From the NCBI GenBank assembly GCA_012295275.1, contig CM022676.1, forward strand, positions 1,176,010 through 1,240,009: a stretch of DNA of 64,000 nucleotides. Reading direction: 5' to 3'. The notes under the pieces are model-generated. The model was not told the origin of the DNA, searched no databases, and saw only the letters and a list, made by a program, of their open reading frames with translations. The position numbers and the translations under genes are program-made. The stretch is from Chrysomallon squamiferum. Lineage: Eukaryota; Mollusca; Gastropoda; Neomphalida; Peltospiridae. Of the stretch, positions 50,576-59,129 are shown in pieces. The stretch's first letter is position 1; every line of letters starts with the position of its first letter.

Positions 50576-50861
50576 CACAAAACCATATAAACATACTAAC
50601 AGACATATACATCCATGCACATGGCCAGAACCAAACACACGCACACATACCCAAATATCCATACTTTGAATATATACAACAAACACATATTGTTAATAAA
50701 AAAAATGTCTTTCTATTTAATCATAATTTTACAAAACTTACAGATATATGATACAGTTATAAGTAATCCACAACAAATGCTTATAAATAATTCAGCTTAC
50801 CTTGTGCAATTACAAGTGAGATAAGTATCACAAAAGTAATCTCAAAATGATTGGCCTCCAT
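22931..50861 (-). CDS. NPHS1: Nephrin orthologue (Ig/FN3 adhesion receptor), complete
   Basis: Twenty-two minus-strand coding segments join without a frame break into about 1297 residues (human nephrin is 1241). Order: signal peptide, Ig1-Ig6, a cysteine-free spacer (about 631-725), two more Ig domains, FN3 (about 920-1015), a membrane helix (about 1044-1069) and a 220-residue cytoplasmic tail. The spacer between the sixth and next Ig domain and the single FN3 are the vertebrate nephrin plan. Ig1 (QRFSEKPQ, VGKIQWTKDGFALG) and the last residues RGYLV resemble nephrin, whose human form I recall ending RGHLV. Insect relatives (Sns, Hbs) mediate cell recognition, nephrocyte filtration and myoblast fusion through Kirrel-type partners, so a similar membrane role is likely. 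Most extracellular exons are phase 1-1, which suits cassette splicing. Six microexon candidates between Ig3 and Ig4 are not counted; the 30-nt exon at 29421-29450 is. Confidence 0.93.
23060..25770 (-). other. NPHS1: Last nephrin intron, AT-rich
   Basis: 2.7 kb with (CT)n at 23829-23860, a poly(A) run at 24580-24619 and many AAT/AAAT stretches. No hidden exon found. Confidence 0.7.
25775..25859 (-). CDS. NPHS1: Nephrin exon: proline-rich SH3-type segment
   Basis: Acceptor tttttcag, donor CCAG|gtaaaa, phase 0 to 1. PRAPPTPPPRMSSR contains PTPPPR, a class II SH3 ligand (PxxPxR). RYTSLP follows. Confidence 0.9.
26259..26479 (-). CDS. NPHS1: Nephrin exon: cytoplasmic tail, charged segment
   Basis: Acceptor tctacag, donor AAAG|gtttgt, phase 1 to 0. 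It codes YLQRQEKRFSGHDLSF and a Lys/Arg/Ser-rich stretch. Confidence 0.9.
27502..27604 (-). CDS. NPHS1: Nephrin exon: cytoplasmic tail, basic segment
   Basis: Acceptor tttacag, donor CCTG|gtacgt, phase 0 to 1. It codes RDESRRPSLHHTDLGTPN. RRPS is a typical basophilic kinase site. Confidence 0.9.
27844..27965 (-). CDS. NPHS1: Nephrin exon: acidic cytoplasmic segment
   Basis: Acceptor tttcag, donor CCAT|gtaagt, phase 1 to 0. It codes KSVFEMYKQYKCEDRSDDE and a tyrosine-rich acidic part (EIEYEPN, QYLDEYAEEYH). Confidence 0.92.
28011..28052. repeat. (CA)n microsatellite
   Basis: A perfect CA run next to a short CT run, 45 bp upstream (gene direction) of a nephrin exon. Confidence 0.96.
28485..28646 (-). 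CDS. NPHS1: Nephrin exon: transmembrane helix
   Basis: Acceptor atttcag, donor GAAA|gtgagt. It codes IAPPEDISASSLKDKDD, then the helix VPIIIILIVCIVGVFLL..GLILYF and the basic stop-transfer VRRRKKK. Confidence 0.94.
29421..29450 (-). CDS. NPHS1: Nephrin juxtamembrane microexon (30 nt)
   Basis: Acceptor tttttaacag, donor ACTG|gtgaga, phase 1-1. It codes EKPFNFNET between FN3 and the membrane helix, with sequon NET. Including or skipping it keeps the frame; skipping turns the next codon from D to N. It is the same size as the Ig3-Ig4 microexons. Confidence 0.65.
29574..29640. repeat. (AACAGAATAG)-type short tandem repeat
   Basis: Five- and ten-base units of agaat/agaac. Confidence 0.9.
29738..29836 (-). 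CDS. NPHS1: Nephrin exon: FN3, second part
   Basis: Acceptor tttgcag, donor TCAA|gtaaga. It codes GLKLGQEYEITVLAFNEKGRS, the FN3 F-G strands (L-x-P/G..Y-x-I/V..A-x-N-x-x-G). Confidence 0.92.
30024..30212 (-). CDS. NPHS1: Nephrin exon: FN3, first part
   Basis: Acceptor attatag, donor CCAG|gtttgt. It codes APDPPYDIQFVN, SITISWKPGFDGGLVQSFQV, the typical FN3 start and core tryptophan. Confidence 0.92.
30464..30647 (-). CDS. NPHS1: Nephrin exon: second half of Ig8
   Basis: Acceptor atttacag, donor ACAA|gtgaga, phase 0 to 1. It codes NGMLLDVTTGKY and KADYGLYVCTAINEKGTDRF. Confidence 0.92.
31278..31396 (-). CDS. NPHS1: Nephrin exon: first half of Ig8
   Basis: Acceptor tcaaaag, donor TAAG|gttagt, phase 1 to 0. 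It codes PPYIDKSPQFAK and ILICNAEGAPNITFSWSK. Confidence 0.88.
31544..31587. repeat. (CA)n microsatellite
   Basis: A perfect CA run in a nephrin intron. Confidence 0.96.
31749..32027 (-). CDS. NPHS1: Nephrin exon: Ig after the spacer (Ig7)
   Basis: Acceptor ttctag, donor AAAT|gtgagt. It codes TAFFECVANANPMVKNLVSW and DTGVFKCTADN, with both cysteines and the tryptophan. Confidence 0.93.
32643..32927 (-). CDS. NPHS1: Nephrin exon: cysteine-free spacer
   Basis: Acceptor tttcag, donor AGAT|gtaagt. The fold is Ig-like in length and pattern, but both core cysteine positions are replaced (SLNYTAYGNPA and GNFTMRATN). It lies between the sixth Ig and the next one, where vertebrate nephrin has its spacer. 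It holds N-glycosylation sequons NYT, NIT and NFT. Confidence 0.92.
33298..33600 (-). CDS. NPHS1: Nephrin exon: Ig6
   Basis: Acceptor tttcag, donor TTAT|gtaagt. It codes PPASVAITAWPDEPRVGE, LTCVCASSNPAADITWIRDG and YYGCRATN. Confidence 0.93.
33851..34015 (-). CDS. NPHS1: Nephrin exon: second half of Ig5
   Basis: Acceptor cttcag, donor CTTT|gtgagt. It codes DVKIPSENKV, VVVKASDNGASFKCTASND. Diverged copies of its 5' edge lie in the intron just upstream. Confidence 0.9.
34016..34510 (-). repeat. Degenerate copies of the Ig5b exon edge in the intron
   Basis: Four or so diverged units of about 100-125 bp. The clearest, at about 34082-34118, repeats the acceptor and roughly the first 25 bases of exon 33851-34015 (GAGAAGTTGAGATTCCCTCA against GAGATGTTAAGATACCCTCA), then diverges. 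The others share (a)taaataatg, gtcaaag..gat.cttt and a tttcag-like end. Confidence 0.6.
34693..34818 (-). CDS. NPHS1: Nephrin exon: first half of Ig5
   Basis: Acceptor gtttag, donor AAAG|gtaggt. It codes PPRAPVISGYTEG, MNCLAVGGNPLATIKWYKG. Confidence 0.9.
34899..35021. repeat. Tandem duplication of about 61 bp
   Basis: Two nearly identical copies of ctctatatgtatg..tacattctttaag..tttaccat, differing mainly in the TG run and the G run. Recent, in the Ig4-Ig5 intron. Confidence 0.93.
35477..35779 (-). CDS. NPHS1: Nephrin exon: Ig4
   Basis: Acceptor atttcag, donor CTCT|gtaagt. It codes PPSKVTITGGESPKKAGE, LTCVSSNSNPAAVITWFARG and VYTCQATN. The first residue is F if joined to Ig3 and V if any microexon precedes it. 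Confidence 0.93.
37540..37595. repeat. (AAT)n microsatellite
   Basis: Triplet run in the Ig3-Ig4 intron. Confidence 0.95.
38085..38114 (-). CDS. NPHS1: Microexon candidate ME6 (30 nt), sequon-bearing
   Basis: Acceptor tattttag after a long T-rich tract, donor TACG|gtgaga, phase 1-1. It reads DSIVAKNVSY (Y in place of D after Ig3), with sequon NVS. Confidence 0.57.
38448..38477 (-). CDS. NPHS1: Microexon candidate ME5 (30 nt), sequon-bearing
   Basis: Acceptor cattatag, donor ATTG|gtaaga, phase 1-1. It reads EFLATENITI, with sequon NIT. Spliced directly from Ig3 it would create TAA. Confidence 0.57.
39109..39138 (-). CDS. NPHS1: Microexon candidate ME4 (30 nt), sequon-bearing
   Basis: Acceptor cattctag, donor TTTG|gtaagg, phase 1-1. 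It reads GLYFPENTTF after a microexon (C in place of G after Ig3). NTT is an N-glycosylation sequon. It resembles ME5 and ME6 at the same codon positions. Confidence 0.55.
39982..39990 (-). CDS. NPHS1: Microexon candidate ME3 (9 nt)
   Basis: Acceptor ccttaacag, donor AAAG|gtatgt, phase 1-1; it adds three residues (VIK or FIK). Nine-base matches to splice consensus occur by chance, and I met another in a different intron, so this is the weakest of the set. Confidence 0.25.
40168..40194 (-). CDS. NPHS1: Microexon candidate ME2 (27 nt)
   Basis: Acceptor ttgacag, donor GTTG|gtgaga, phase 1-1. After another microexon it reads EEEIRKILV. Joined directly to the Ig3 exon it would make a TAA stop codon, so it could be used productively only after a microexon ending in G. 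Confidence 0.48.
41124..41153 (-). CDS. NPHS1: Microexon candidate ME1 (30 nt) between Ig3 and Ig4
   Basis: Strong donor TATG|gtaaga; acceptor accag with a poor pyrimidine tract. Phase 1-1. After the Ig3 exon it would add LREEVDDEDY, very acidic. The weak acceptor suggests regulated or inefficient use, or that it is not an exon. Confidence 0.5.
41953..42243 (-). CDS. NPHS1: Nephrin exon: Ig3
   Basis: Acceptor tttcag, donor CACT|gtaagt. It codes PPGPPQITGYSN, LICTTRGGNPVPRVVWYRNQ and AIYRCEVSN. Its last base, T, begins the codon completed by whichever exon follows. That base matters for the microexons downstream. Confidence 0.92.
42750..43082 (-). CDS. NPHS1: Nephrin exon: Ig2
   Basis: A whole Ig domain in one exon. 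Acceptor attacag follows an (AAT)n/(ATT)n run; donor CTAG|gtaagt. It opens PPDMPEIEGYSNG and has VELTCVARNGRPPAALEWYRNG and VLYSCHATN. Confidence 0.92.
43085..43200. repeat. (AAT)n tract at the Ig2 acceptor
   Basis: An imperfect triplet tract that, on the minus strand, gives the T-rich region of the Ig2 acceptor. Confidence 0.93.
43477..43515. repeat. (TG)n microsatellite
   Basis: Perfect TG run in the Ig1-Ig2 intron. Confidence 0.95.
43745..43921 (-). CDS. NPHS1: Nephrin exon: second half of Ig1
   Basis: Acceptor cactacag, donor CTAG|gtaaat. It codes NPEIPGYKRLHV and LHIENTHLEDDAEYNCQV, the end of Ig1. The intron before it, at 6.35 kb, is the longest in the gene. Confidence 0.92.
   Translation of the reverse strand, partial: VLIQKFQAINVYMCLQMERSSTCILKIHILKMMRNITARFYQDPMVIQLYKLQLFSLF
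46449..46640. repeat. (AAT)n-(AGT)n compound triplet repeat
   Basis: An AAT run, then AGT/GGT triplets, then AAT again. Confidence 0.95.
49393..49465. repeat. (GA)n microsatellite
   Basis: Perfect GA run of about 73 bp. Confidence 0.97.
50274..50405 (-). CDS. NPHS1: Nephrin exon: first half of Ig1
   Basis: Acceptor attccag, donor CTTG|gtatgt. It codes GRQRFSEKPQNTSVILG, then VMRCSV (cysteine) and IQWTKDGFALG (tryptophan), the best single match to the nephrin/Sns/Kirrel family. Confidence 0.92.
50546..50573. repeat. (CA)n microsatellite
   Basis: Perfect CA run in the first coding intron of nephrin. Confidence 0.95.
50801..50861 (-). CDS. NPHS1: Nephrin exon: start codon and signal peptide
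   Basis: ATG read from 50861 down in a good context (aaacATGG), donor CAAG|gtaagc, phase 1 out. It codes MEANHFEITFVILISLVIAQ, a signal peptide with a clear hydrophobic core. The exon probably extends upstream as 5' UTR to an acceptor at 51080 (ctctgcag). Confidence 0.88.
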
Positions 50862-51079
50862 GTTTTTCCTGTGTAAATGTGACAGGTTAAAATTCAGATA
50901 GGCACTTTTTCATACACCACTGTATCAGCAGCACACCTCCACTCACAGCCAGTCAGAACACATCAACTATTGTAAGCAAGATGAAAAGGCACTCAGTTAA
51001 CTCCAGTCTCTGAATGGTACATCCAAATTTGAGCACAGATCTTTAAATGGTTGAAATCAATATGTCATGTTTTGAAAAT
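50862..51079 (-). other. NPHS1: Nephrin 5' UTR part of the first coding exon
   Basis: GC-richer unique sequence between the start codon and an acceptor ctctgcag at 51080. Splicing from an upstream UTR exon is inferred. Confidence 0.45.
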
Positions 51080-51453
51080 CTGCAGAGAATAAAAATGTAA
51101 TTTTAAAAAATAAAATTTCTTTTCTCTTTCAATTAATTAGTCTATGTAAAAAAAAAAAAAAAATTTTTTAAATTATAAAAAATAAACCGACTGCTTAAAA
51201 CATTGCATCTACTAATCTAAATGAAACATTAACCTGGATATTCTTTTTGAAATATATAACACAAGCAGCATATAGCAGGATATACTAAAAATATAATTTT
51301 ATATTTTACTTGAAATGAAGACACCTATCTGAAATTATATTCAATTTAAAATATCCAATTATAAAAATATTCAAATTGTTGAAGATGTTAAATTGGTACT
51401 ACACTTCAATCAATCATAACAATCTCGAAATATTTTATTCTTTACAGCTTTAC

Positions 51454-51906
51454 CTTCAAGAAATGCTGATACTATTTCAAGCAATCGTGTTGTCTTTACA
51501 ACACATCATTTCCATTTAGTTTGGGTTGTCAGTTGTTTTTTCTTTCTTGTTTAAAATTGACACAAAAAGAACGACCATAAAAATCTGAAGAAGCAGAAAT
51601 AGTCAAATGGTTCCTTTGAGTCTAGGAAAAGCTGAGTGTGGGAGAAATGTAGTGGACACTAAATTCACTTCTTTTCATTTTATCACACTGACTGTTTATC
51701 ATTCTAGATATATCAAGGAGAGAATCCAGACTGTGTTCAAATCACTCGAGTTTCATCATCTTTAATCAAATACGGAGCTTGGTAATCCTGGTACTGCAGA
51801 AAAGGCACATTCTGTGTGACACTGCATGGCACACATTTCTTTGTTGCTATATTCCTGTTGTGTGATGTCTGGCAAATATTCCTTCTTCAGATGAGTTATG
51901 GAATTT
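51454..51906 (-). other. NPHS1: Candidate non-coding 5' UTR exon of nephrin
   Basis: Unique sequence bounded by acceptor ttttttcttcag and donor TGAAG|gtaaag on the minus strand, lying upstream of the first coding exon. If real, the promoter lies further right than 51.9 kb. It could also be a terminal 5' exon starting inside this span. Confidence 0.4.
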
Positions 51907-52668
51907 CTGAAGAAAAAACAATAATAAAATAAAATAAAATAAATTTAAATGAAAAATAATAGAAGAAAAAAATAATAACAGAGGAATTAAAATAAGAGAG
52001 GAATTATTTCAGGCCAATACTATCATCAGAGAAAATACAGTTTGTTAAAAAAAAATCACTGAATTAAACTGAAAATAAATTCTGTCATTTTTTTATATAT
52101 TTGTATTTAGAAAAATTAGCATTATTGTATTAGAAAATTACAAATATATATTCACTCATGCATAACATAAAAATATACTGTTTATAGTGACAAACATGCA
52201 CACACACACATACACACATACACACACACACACACATGCACACACAAAACCAATAATGTTTGTTAATAAAATGGCTACAGGACTGCACACATAACTCTAT
52301 TTTTTTTCTTTTTCTTCTTGTATTCAATTTATTTATTTCATTTTTATTATTAACTGGATTTTAGGGTAAAAAAAACAATTAATTAAAAATTGAAACAAAA
52401 GAAAGAAAATTTAAGAAAGAAAAGATTAAAAATAATAAGAAAGCTTTTACAAAGATTTGTAAGGATTATATATTTTTTATTTCAATCAAAAAAATAAATA
52501 AATACATTATCTGAAATAAGAAAACTATATGTTTTGCACTATTTTTCAACACATAACCATACTGATCATATTCCAAACAACAACAGCTAAAACAAATGTT
52601 GGAAAAAAATAAAATATGAACCCTTATTAAATCATTCCACAAAGATTCATCTAATATTCTCTCTACAG

Positions 52669-52925
52669 AACTTCTTGACCTTTCAGGCCGTATCCGAGGG
52701 AGACCAGGACACACTGGAACGTGCATTAATTGTCAATGTGGAAAACTTATCAAACAGAAGATTGCCAACATTATGTTGTGTGGAGGATTGAATTATGGAA
52801 TTATGAGAACATCATCATGAATTCTTAACAAAACTGAGAGGTCATGCCTTCAGCCTCAAGACAGAGCTATATACATCAATATCTCAACACACTGTAATTG
52901 CAAGTGTTGCTTCAGTAATAGTCAA
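52669..52925 (+). other. Candidate plus-strand exon, unknown
   Basis: A GC-richer segment bounded by a strong acceptor (ttctctctacag) and donor (TCAA|gtaagt). Two plus frames stay open for 40-50 codons from the acceptor (NFLTFQAVSEGDQDTLERAL and ELLDLSGRIRGRPGHTGTC) and then stop. I recognise neither. It may be a non-coding exon divergent from nephrin, or a decayed gene fragment. Confidence 0.3.
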
Positions 52926-52929
52926 GTAA

Positions 52930-53132
52930 GTGAGGTAATTCGAATCAATCAGTCTCAACTAAACTAGTTTAAATGTGTATTACTCTCAAAAACATGTAAC
53001 AACTTATATTAATATCACATTAAAAAACCAATACAACTGCTATCTGCATATCAGTATAATGTATGTAAATGAGCAGAAAACATGCGATTAATGTAATATG
53101 CTGTTATTTAAAGAAGCTAAATTTACTATACC

Positions 53133-53164
<32 letters not shown>

Positions 53165-53464
53165 TTTTTAATGGTTCTAAATGAACAGTTTGTTTTTAAT
53201 TATCTGATCTAAATATTTTGCTATCAACTGACCAAAGTTACTTCATTATAAATTCAGTTATTAAAATATAAAAAAAGATTTGAAAGAATGTGTGTGTGTG
53301 TGTGTGTGTGTGAATGCTTTTTTCTTACTTTATTTCTTTATCTGTATTTTTATTTTTTTTATTTTTTTCCCCTAATTTGTTATAATTACATAAACATTGC
53401 AACTGTACAAATAACTATTTTTAATCTGGTGCTTTGATGCAATTTTTAACCCCTTTTACGTGTA

Positions 53465-53496
<32 letters not shown>

Positions 53497-56388
53497 ACAC
53501 AAATAATAAACATAAAAAATAAAACCTCTTACACACAGCACATATTTAAATAATGTACAGGGTTACAGGTGTTGTTTTAATTATTTATTTATTTCCAAAT
53601 TATTATCTTTAACAGCAATATCAAATCACAGTAATCAAACAGTGCATGACTCTCTGCAAATTGGATTTTACTCCAACAAGCCAGTGTCAGCCTGTACAGA
53701 GTTCAGAAATAACAATATCATAATGGATTCAATCAGAACACATCTCTTTTACTGCAGTTATTAATTACAAATAAAGCTGTCATCGAAAAATAAACTTAAG
53801 GGATAAAAGGAACATAATGGACCAAAGCCAATGATAAATAATTAGCTTTCACAGAAGTACACAAAAAAAATAAAAAAATAAAAAAATTTCAAAGCAATTA
53901 GATTTGATAAAAAAAAAATAAAAAAAAGAAAGAAATTATATTTCTATAAAATGAATTACAAAGCATTTTTTAATCTGAAGGATCAAATAATACCAGTATG
54001 TAATAACTATATATATATATATAATATTACACACACTCATATGAAAATGATGCCAACTTTAAAATTTATGTTTTCTAGGAAATACATATTCTCAAAATAT
54101 ATAAATTTTACATATAAAAAAATGTATTTAAAGTCTCAATGAATAAACACCCATGTTAGAACAAAATAATTTCAGTTAAGAAAGATTTCATATTTTATAT
54201 TATTCATATTATAAATATATATATTTGTTTTCATTTTAATCTTAATTTTTTAACATACACACACACACACACTATATATATATATAAACGAAATTTGAAT
54301 TTAGCTTATATATCTTAAAATGGTTTTACATATGGTTCTAATTATTTAACAAAATACACTGTTCTTGTAAAATGTTTTCAGACTTATATTACACAACATG
54401 GTATCATGCACAGCTGGCACACATTTACATATTCTTAAGTAATCTACCAGTTGTTGTACTGAAGTGTGTTAACAACATCAAAACATTAAATATATAAAAC
54501 ATACAAGAACTAATTAAAACATTCTAGGAATCTCATTGAGTCAGAAGTACTATCTGTATAAATTAAACTATACAAACTTAGAGAAAATGCACACTAAAAA
54601 TATTTCACAACATATCCATCACCTGATTTTTTCCCCAGACAAAGTTTCTTCAAAAACAGAATATACTTTCAAATCACAGACCACAAATTTGTGTATTCCA
54701 TTCTGTCTGTAAAAACCTTTTGAAACTATTTACAACAAATCCCTCTTTACAACAGGGTCAAGAAAACTTCAGAGATTTTGGTAAAAGTCCAAATGACTTG
54801 CAGATAGCACTGAGCTGGTTCCATTATTCACAGCACAGCATCAGTGAGGTCAGGCCTGCACATGTGGAACAGTCCAGAGCTCACATAAAGGATGGGTGAA
54901 TCTAACAGGAGAATATCAGGTTTCTCATTTCACCTGAGCTCCACACAAAACAGAAAGCAGTTCCTCCCACATTTTTTAATTATAGCACACCACATAGACA
55001 AAAGACAGTGACGTCATAGGTCAAGTACATAATACACTGAACATGTGCTAACAGTATTTAATTGAATTCAAATTGAAATATACCAGATACATTTTAAGAC
55101 AGTTTCTTTGGGAGGCTCTAGGTTATCTGTAACACCAGAGTCTCTTGGGAGTTTTAGACTTTCTTAAAATAAATGGTGTGATTATTTACTGTGATAACTG
55201 GAATCTGTTAAAAGTCAATGTTAACTGGATATATTTTAAACAATTAGACTAGAGACATGCATGCATGTATGTGTGCATGAATCTATGCCTATAATGTGTG
55301 TATGTGTGTGTGTATGTGCGAGTGTGAATACTAGCATGAGTTGTAGTGGGTTGCCATATATTCATGTATATACCAACATATTTTACATTATTACGTGTTA
55401 TTTAAATGTAGATGTGTACCTGAGAACCCACTCAGATTAGATTCTATGAAAAAAATAACTAGGGATTTAGAAAAAACAAATTATAAATCACCTTAATAAT
55501 AATATGAAGAAAAAATGAACAAGATTTTTTAAGCAGCTTCTTCAACACACATATCACCTTTCATTTTTATTTTTTTATTTACTGAATAAGAAACTATAAA
55601 AAAATATTCAAAGAAAAACACACCAATTCATCACATATTTTATGTATAATTATTAATTAACCTTTTCACTAATTAGCAAAATTGGTCTAATTATCTAATT
55701 ATCTACAATTTTGAACTGCATTTTGAACAATACCATACATGTACTGTATATGTAGAATTAATCATACAACTATTACTGCAATTTGTGGTCTCTTAAGGTA
55801 CCAAAGAAATAACTATCAAAAGATTATTACAAGGAAAAATTATATTATTAATTTGTGTTTTGTTTTTAGTGTTTCTTTTGAATTTTTGTATTTGAATTTT
55901 TTTTTGATTATTGTTATTATTTATTGTTATGGTTTTGTTTTGTTCACTTTTGTTTGTTTTTCAGGCTTTTTTTTCTTACAACAAATGGCTAGAGTTATTA
56001 TAATCTATAAATACATATTATTTATTTCTAACTGCCATTTGATAAATGGATATAATAATCATATCTGAAAGAAATTAGTCTTTGTTTTGTTTTCCAAAAA
56101 ATAAATGGCAAAAAATTACACCTGGGATTGAGAATTCCAACAGAGCAGAGATTCAAAGTGACACCTGATTTCCATTTACTTCACAGAATTTAACATCTGG
56201 TCTATTACCAGATATTTCCCAATAGTATCAAAGATCAGAGTGAAAACTAAAGACCTTGTTAAGTTTGTAAAACAGTTTATCCATATTTACACTGCTATAG
56301 TCTTGAAGAACGAAAAATAAATTTTAATGCAAAATACAAAACTGAATCTAGGGATGAAATTCTCTCTCTCTCTCTCTCTCTCTCCCTC

Positions 56389-56425
<37 letters not shown>

Positions 56426-57049
56426 CACTCATACACTAACACACAGCCACACATAAACACACACTCACATTATTACATTACTAAATATATGACTGAAAAC
56501 AAACATAAATGAGTACATGTATACATCAGCTGATTCTTTCCTAAGTAAATGCTTTCTGAACACTGTAAGAAAATACTGACCAAACTTCTGCTATTTAATT
56601 ACATATGATGATCTGCATTCCTCCCATGAGACACATCAGTGAGAATACAAATCAAATAATGGCTTAGTGAAGACTCAACTCCATTTCTTTATCACGTTCA
56701 TTTAAAGAATATTTATTTTTATCACCAATCTTTTTAAATTATGGTAGACTGAAATAAAATGAGCTAGTAAAAATATTCTTCTGACACAGCACATTAATTT
56801 AAAAACAGAAATATTTATTAATGCCATCTATGAGTTACAACTTACCAGTTTTTATTTATTTATTTATTTCTGCTTTCATTTGTCTTGGTTTTTTATGGGT
56901 TTATCCCAAAAACATTTTAGGACTGCAAAAAAAAAATGAAACCACTTTACATATAGTATTACTGAGTTATAATGAAAGTAAAAAACAAAAACAAAAATTA
57001 TATATATATACTGTATATCTAATTCATTTTGGGGGTTTTACTCTTTTTT

Positions 57050-57082
<33 letters not shown>

Positions 57083-57921
57083 TTTGTTTCCTCTGTGGCA
57101 AAACATCCTCTTCAAATTATTTATTTTTAATTGTACAATTTTATGTATTAAAATTTATTTTGTATAAAAACATATTTAAAAAAAAGAAAGAATAAAAACT
57201 ATCTTTTTCTTTGTTATGTGTTTTTACAGTTTTAAAAACCTATCCTTAAAAACTTTTTTCGTTGTGGTTTTTACTTTAAAATAAAAAGTTGGAGAAAAGT
57301 AAATAAAAGATTTGACTGAGATTGGAACCAATCTTGTGGTGATAAATGTGATACCTCTGAGGAGTTTGAATCTCCCTCTACATCTTCAAGTGTTGACATA
57401 ACTCATTAGTCCCACAATTACATCAACTCACAGTGGTGTTTGAAAACAAACTTTGAAAGTAACATTAGTCAACACAAATTACCTGTTGGGTTTGGGATAC
57501 TGCTAGTCAAGACAAGAGGTCCTGATAAGCAAATCCCAAGAATGAGACATGAAAGCTTGATAAGATAGAGAACAAGTCCCAAGGCAGTTAGTGTTATCAC
57601 TCCTGCCAATTAACAAATGTAATTGTGTCATTTGGAAATTAAATTAGTGCTATCTAGGGGACTAGCTTTGTACTGGTTATTGTGTGATTGACCCTCGGGT
57701 AATGCCAAATGACAACAGATATGAATACCAATGATAAAACTTGAAACAAGACCTGGTGACTCAAGAGTTGTCATGATTTACACAAGAATTCACTAAGATT
57801 TATCCCTTCTGGCTAACTGCATAAACAATGACAGATCTACCAACATGCTTGTTTAACATAATGAAATCAGGTTTTCCTTTTCTTCTTTTTTAAACAAAAT
57901 AAATTTCAAAAAATAATAATA

Positions 57922-57962
<41 letters not shown>

Positions 57963-57986
57963 TTAATAATAACAGAAAAAATAATA

Positions 57987-58021
<35 letters not shown>

Positions 58022-58565
58022 CACAAGAACAATAACACAAAAAGATACACTTTCTGCATGAAGCTGTACACACTGTAGCTAGACTTCAAAAATTATCTCC
58101 ACACAACTGTTCAAGGTATGAAATATGACTACCAACCAGACTGGGCTAATTATTGTCAAAGATTTATTGGACAGGTCGAGCCATTTGCTCCACTGACAGC
58201 ATCTCATAAAGATGTCCATTCCATATAGCCCATTACATGCCTCAATTGGTAGCTTTGCTTGGTCAGCTTGGTCAGCATGGTCACTGCTTGAGCCACAGCA
58301 TAAACAATTCTATTTTCAGTAACAGTAACTTGCTATTTCCATACTAAAAATTCTGGTACCAAGATCACATTGAATTAAAGTTCACTGCAAGTAATCACTT
58401 TTTTCCTTTCTTACTAGTATATTTCATGTGAAATATTTGAATCTGAGGTTTATAAATAACAATGTACTTAATTATATTCTGACTCTCTCATCATTTTTTT
58501 TTTTTTTTGTGTGTGTGTGTGCACTGATTTTTATAACTGGTGCTTATATATGTTGTCACACACTC

Positions 58566-58599
<34 letters not shown>

Positions 58600-59093
58600 T
58601 TGTCCCTGCACTTACAGACAGCAATAGAAAACAGGTGTAAATTACCAGCACATACTCAACAGTTTGACCATTGCAGCCACTCAGGCTACTACTTCATCTT
58701 ATGTGGCACACACAAATGCACTAAACCATTAGCTTTCCAAAAATCGTTTACTCCAAGCGGACTGATGTGAATGAAAATAGGTCTGAGGGGAATGAAACCA
58801 ATTAAAAAAATATCTCAGCATTCCTCACCAACTGAGGCATCTGTCTAACAACTTCCTGTTCAGACCTTCCAGACCCCATTAAAGTATGTAACATATAAAT
58901 TGTATATGGTTACAAGGCATGAGCATGAAGCTTGGCCACAAATGATACATATGGCACCTGTTCTTTTTAGTCAAAGAGAATTGGTAACATTGCAAAAAGA
59001 AATAATATTAGTTTTAGAATAAATCTAAAATAATGGGCACCATCATAAAAAAAATAAAAAAAAAAAAATTAATAATAATAAAATTCAAAAATA

Positions 59094-59129
<36 letters not shown>

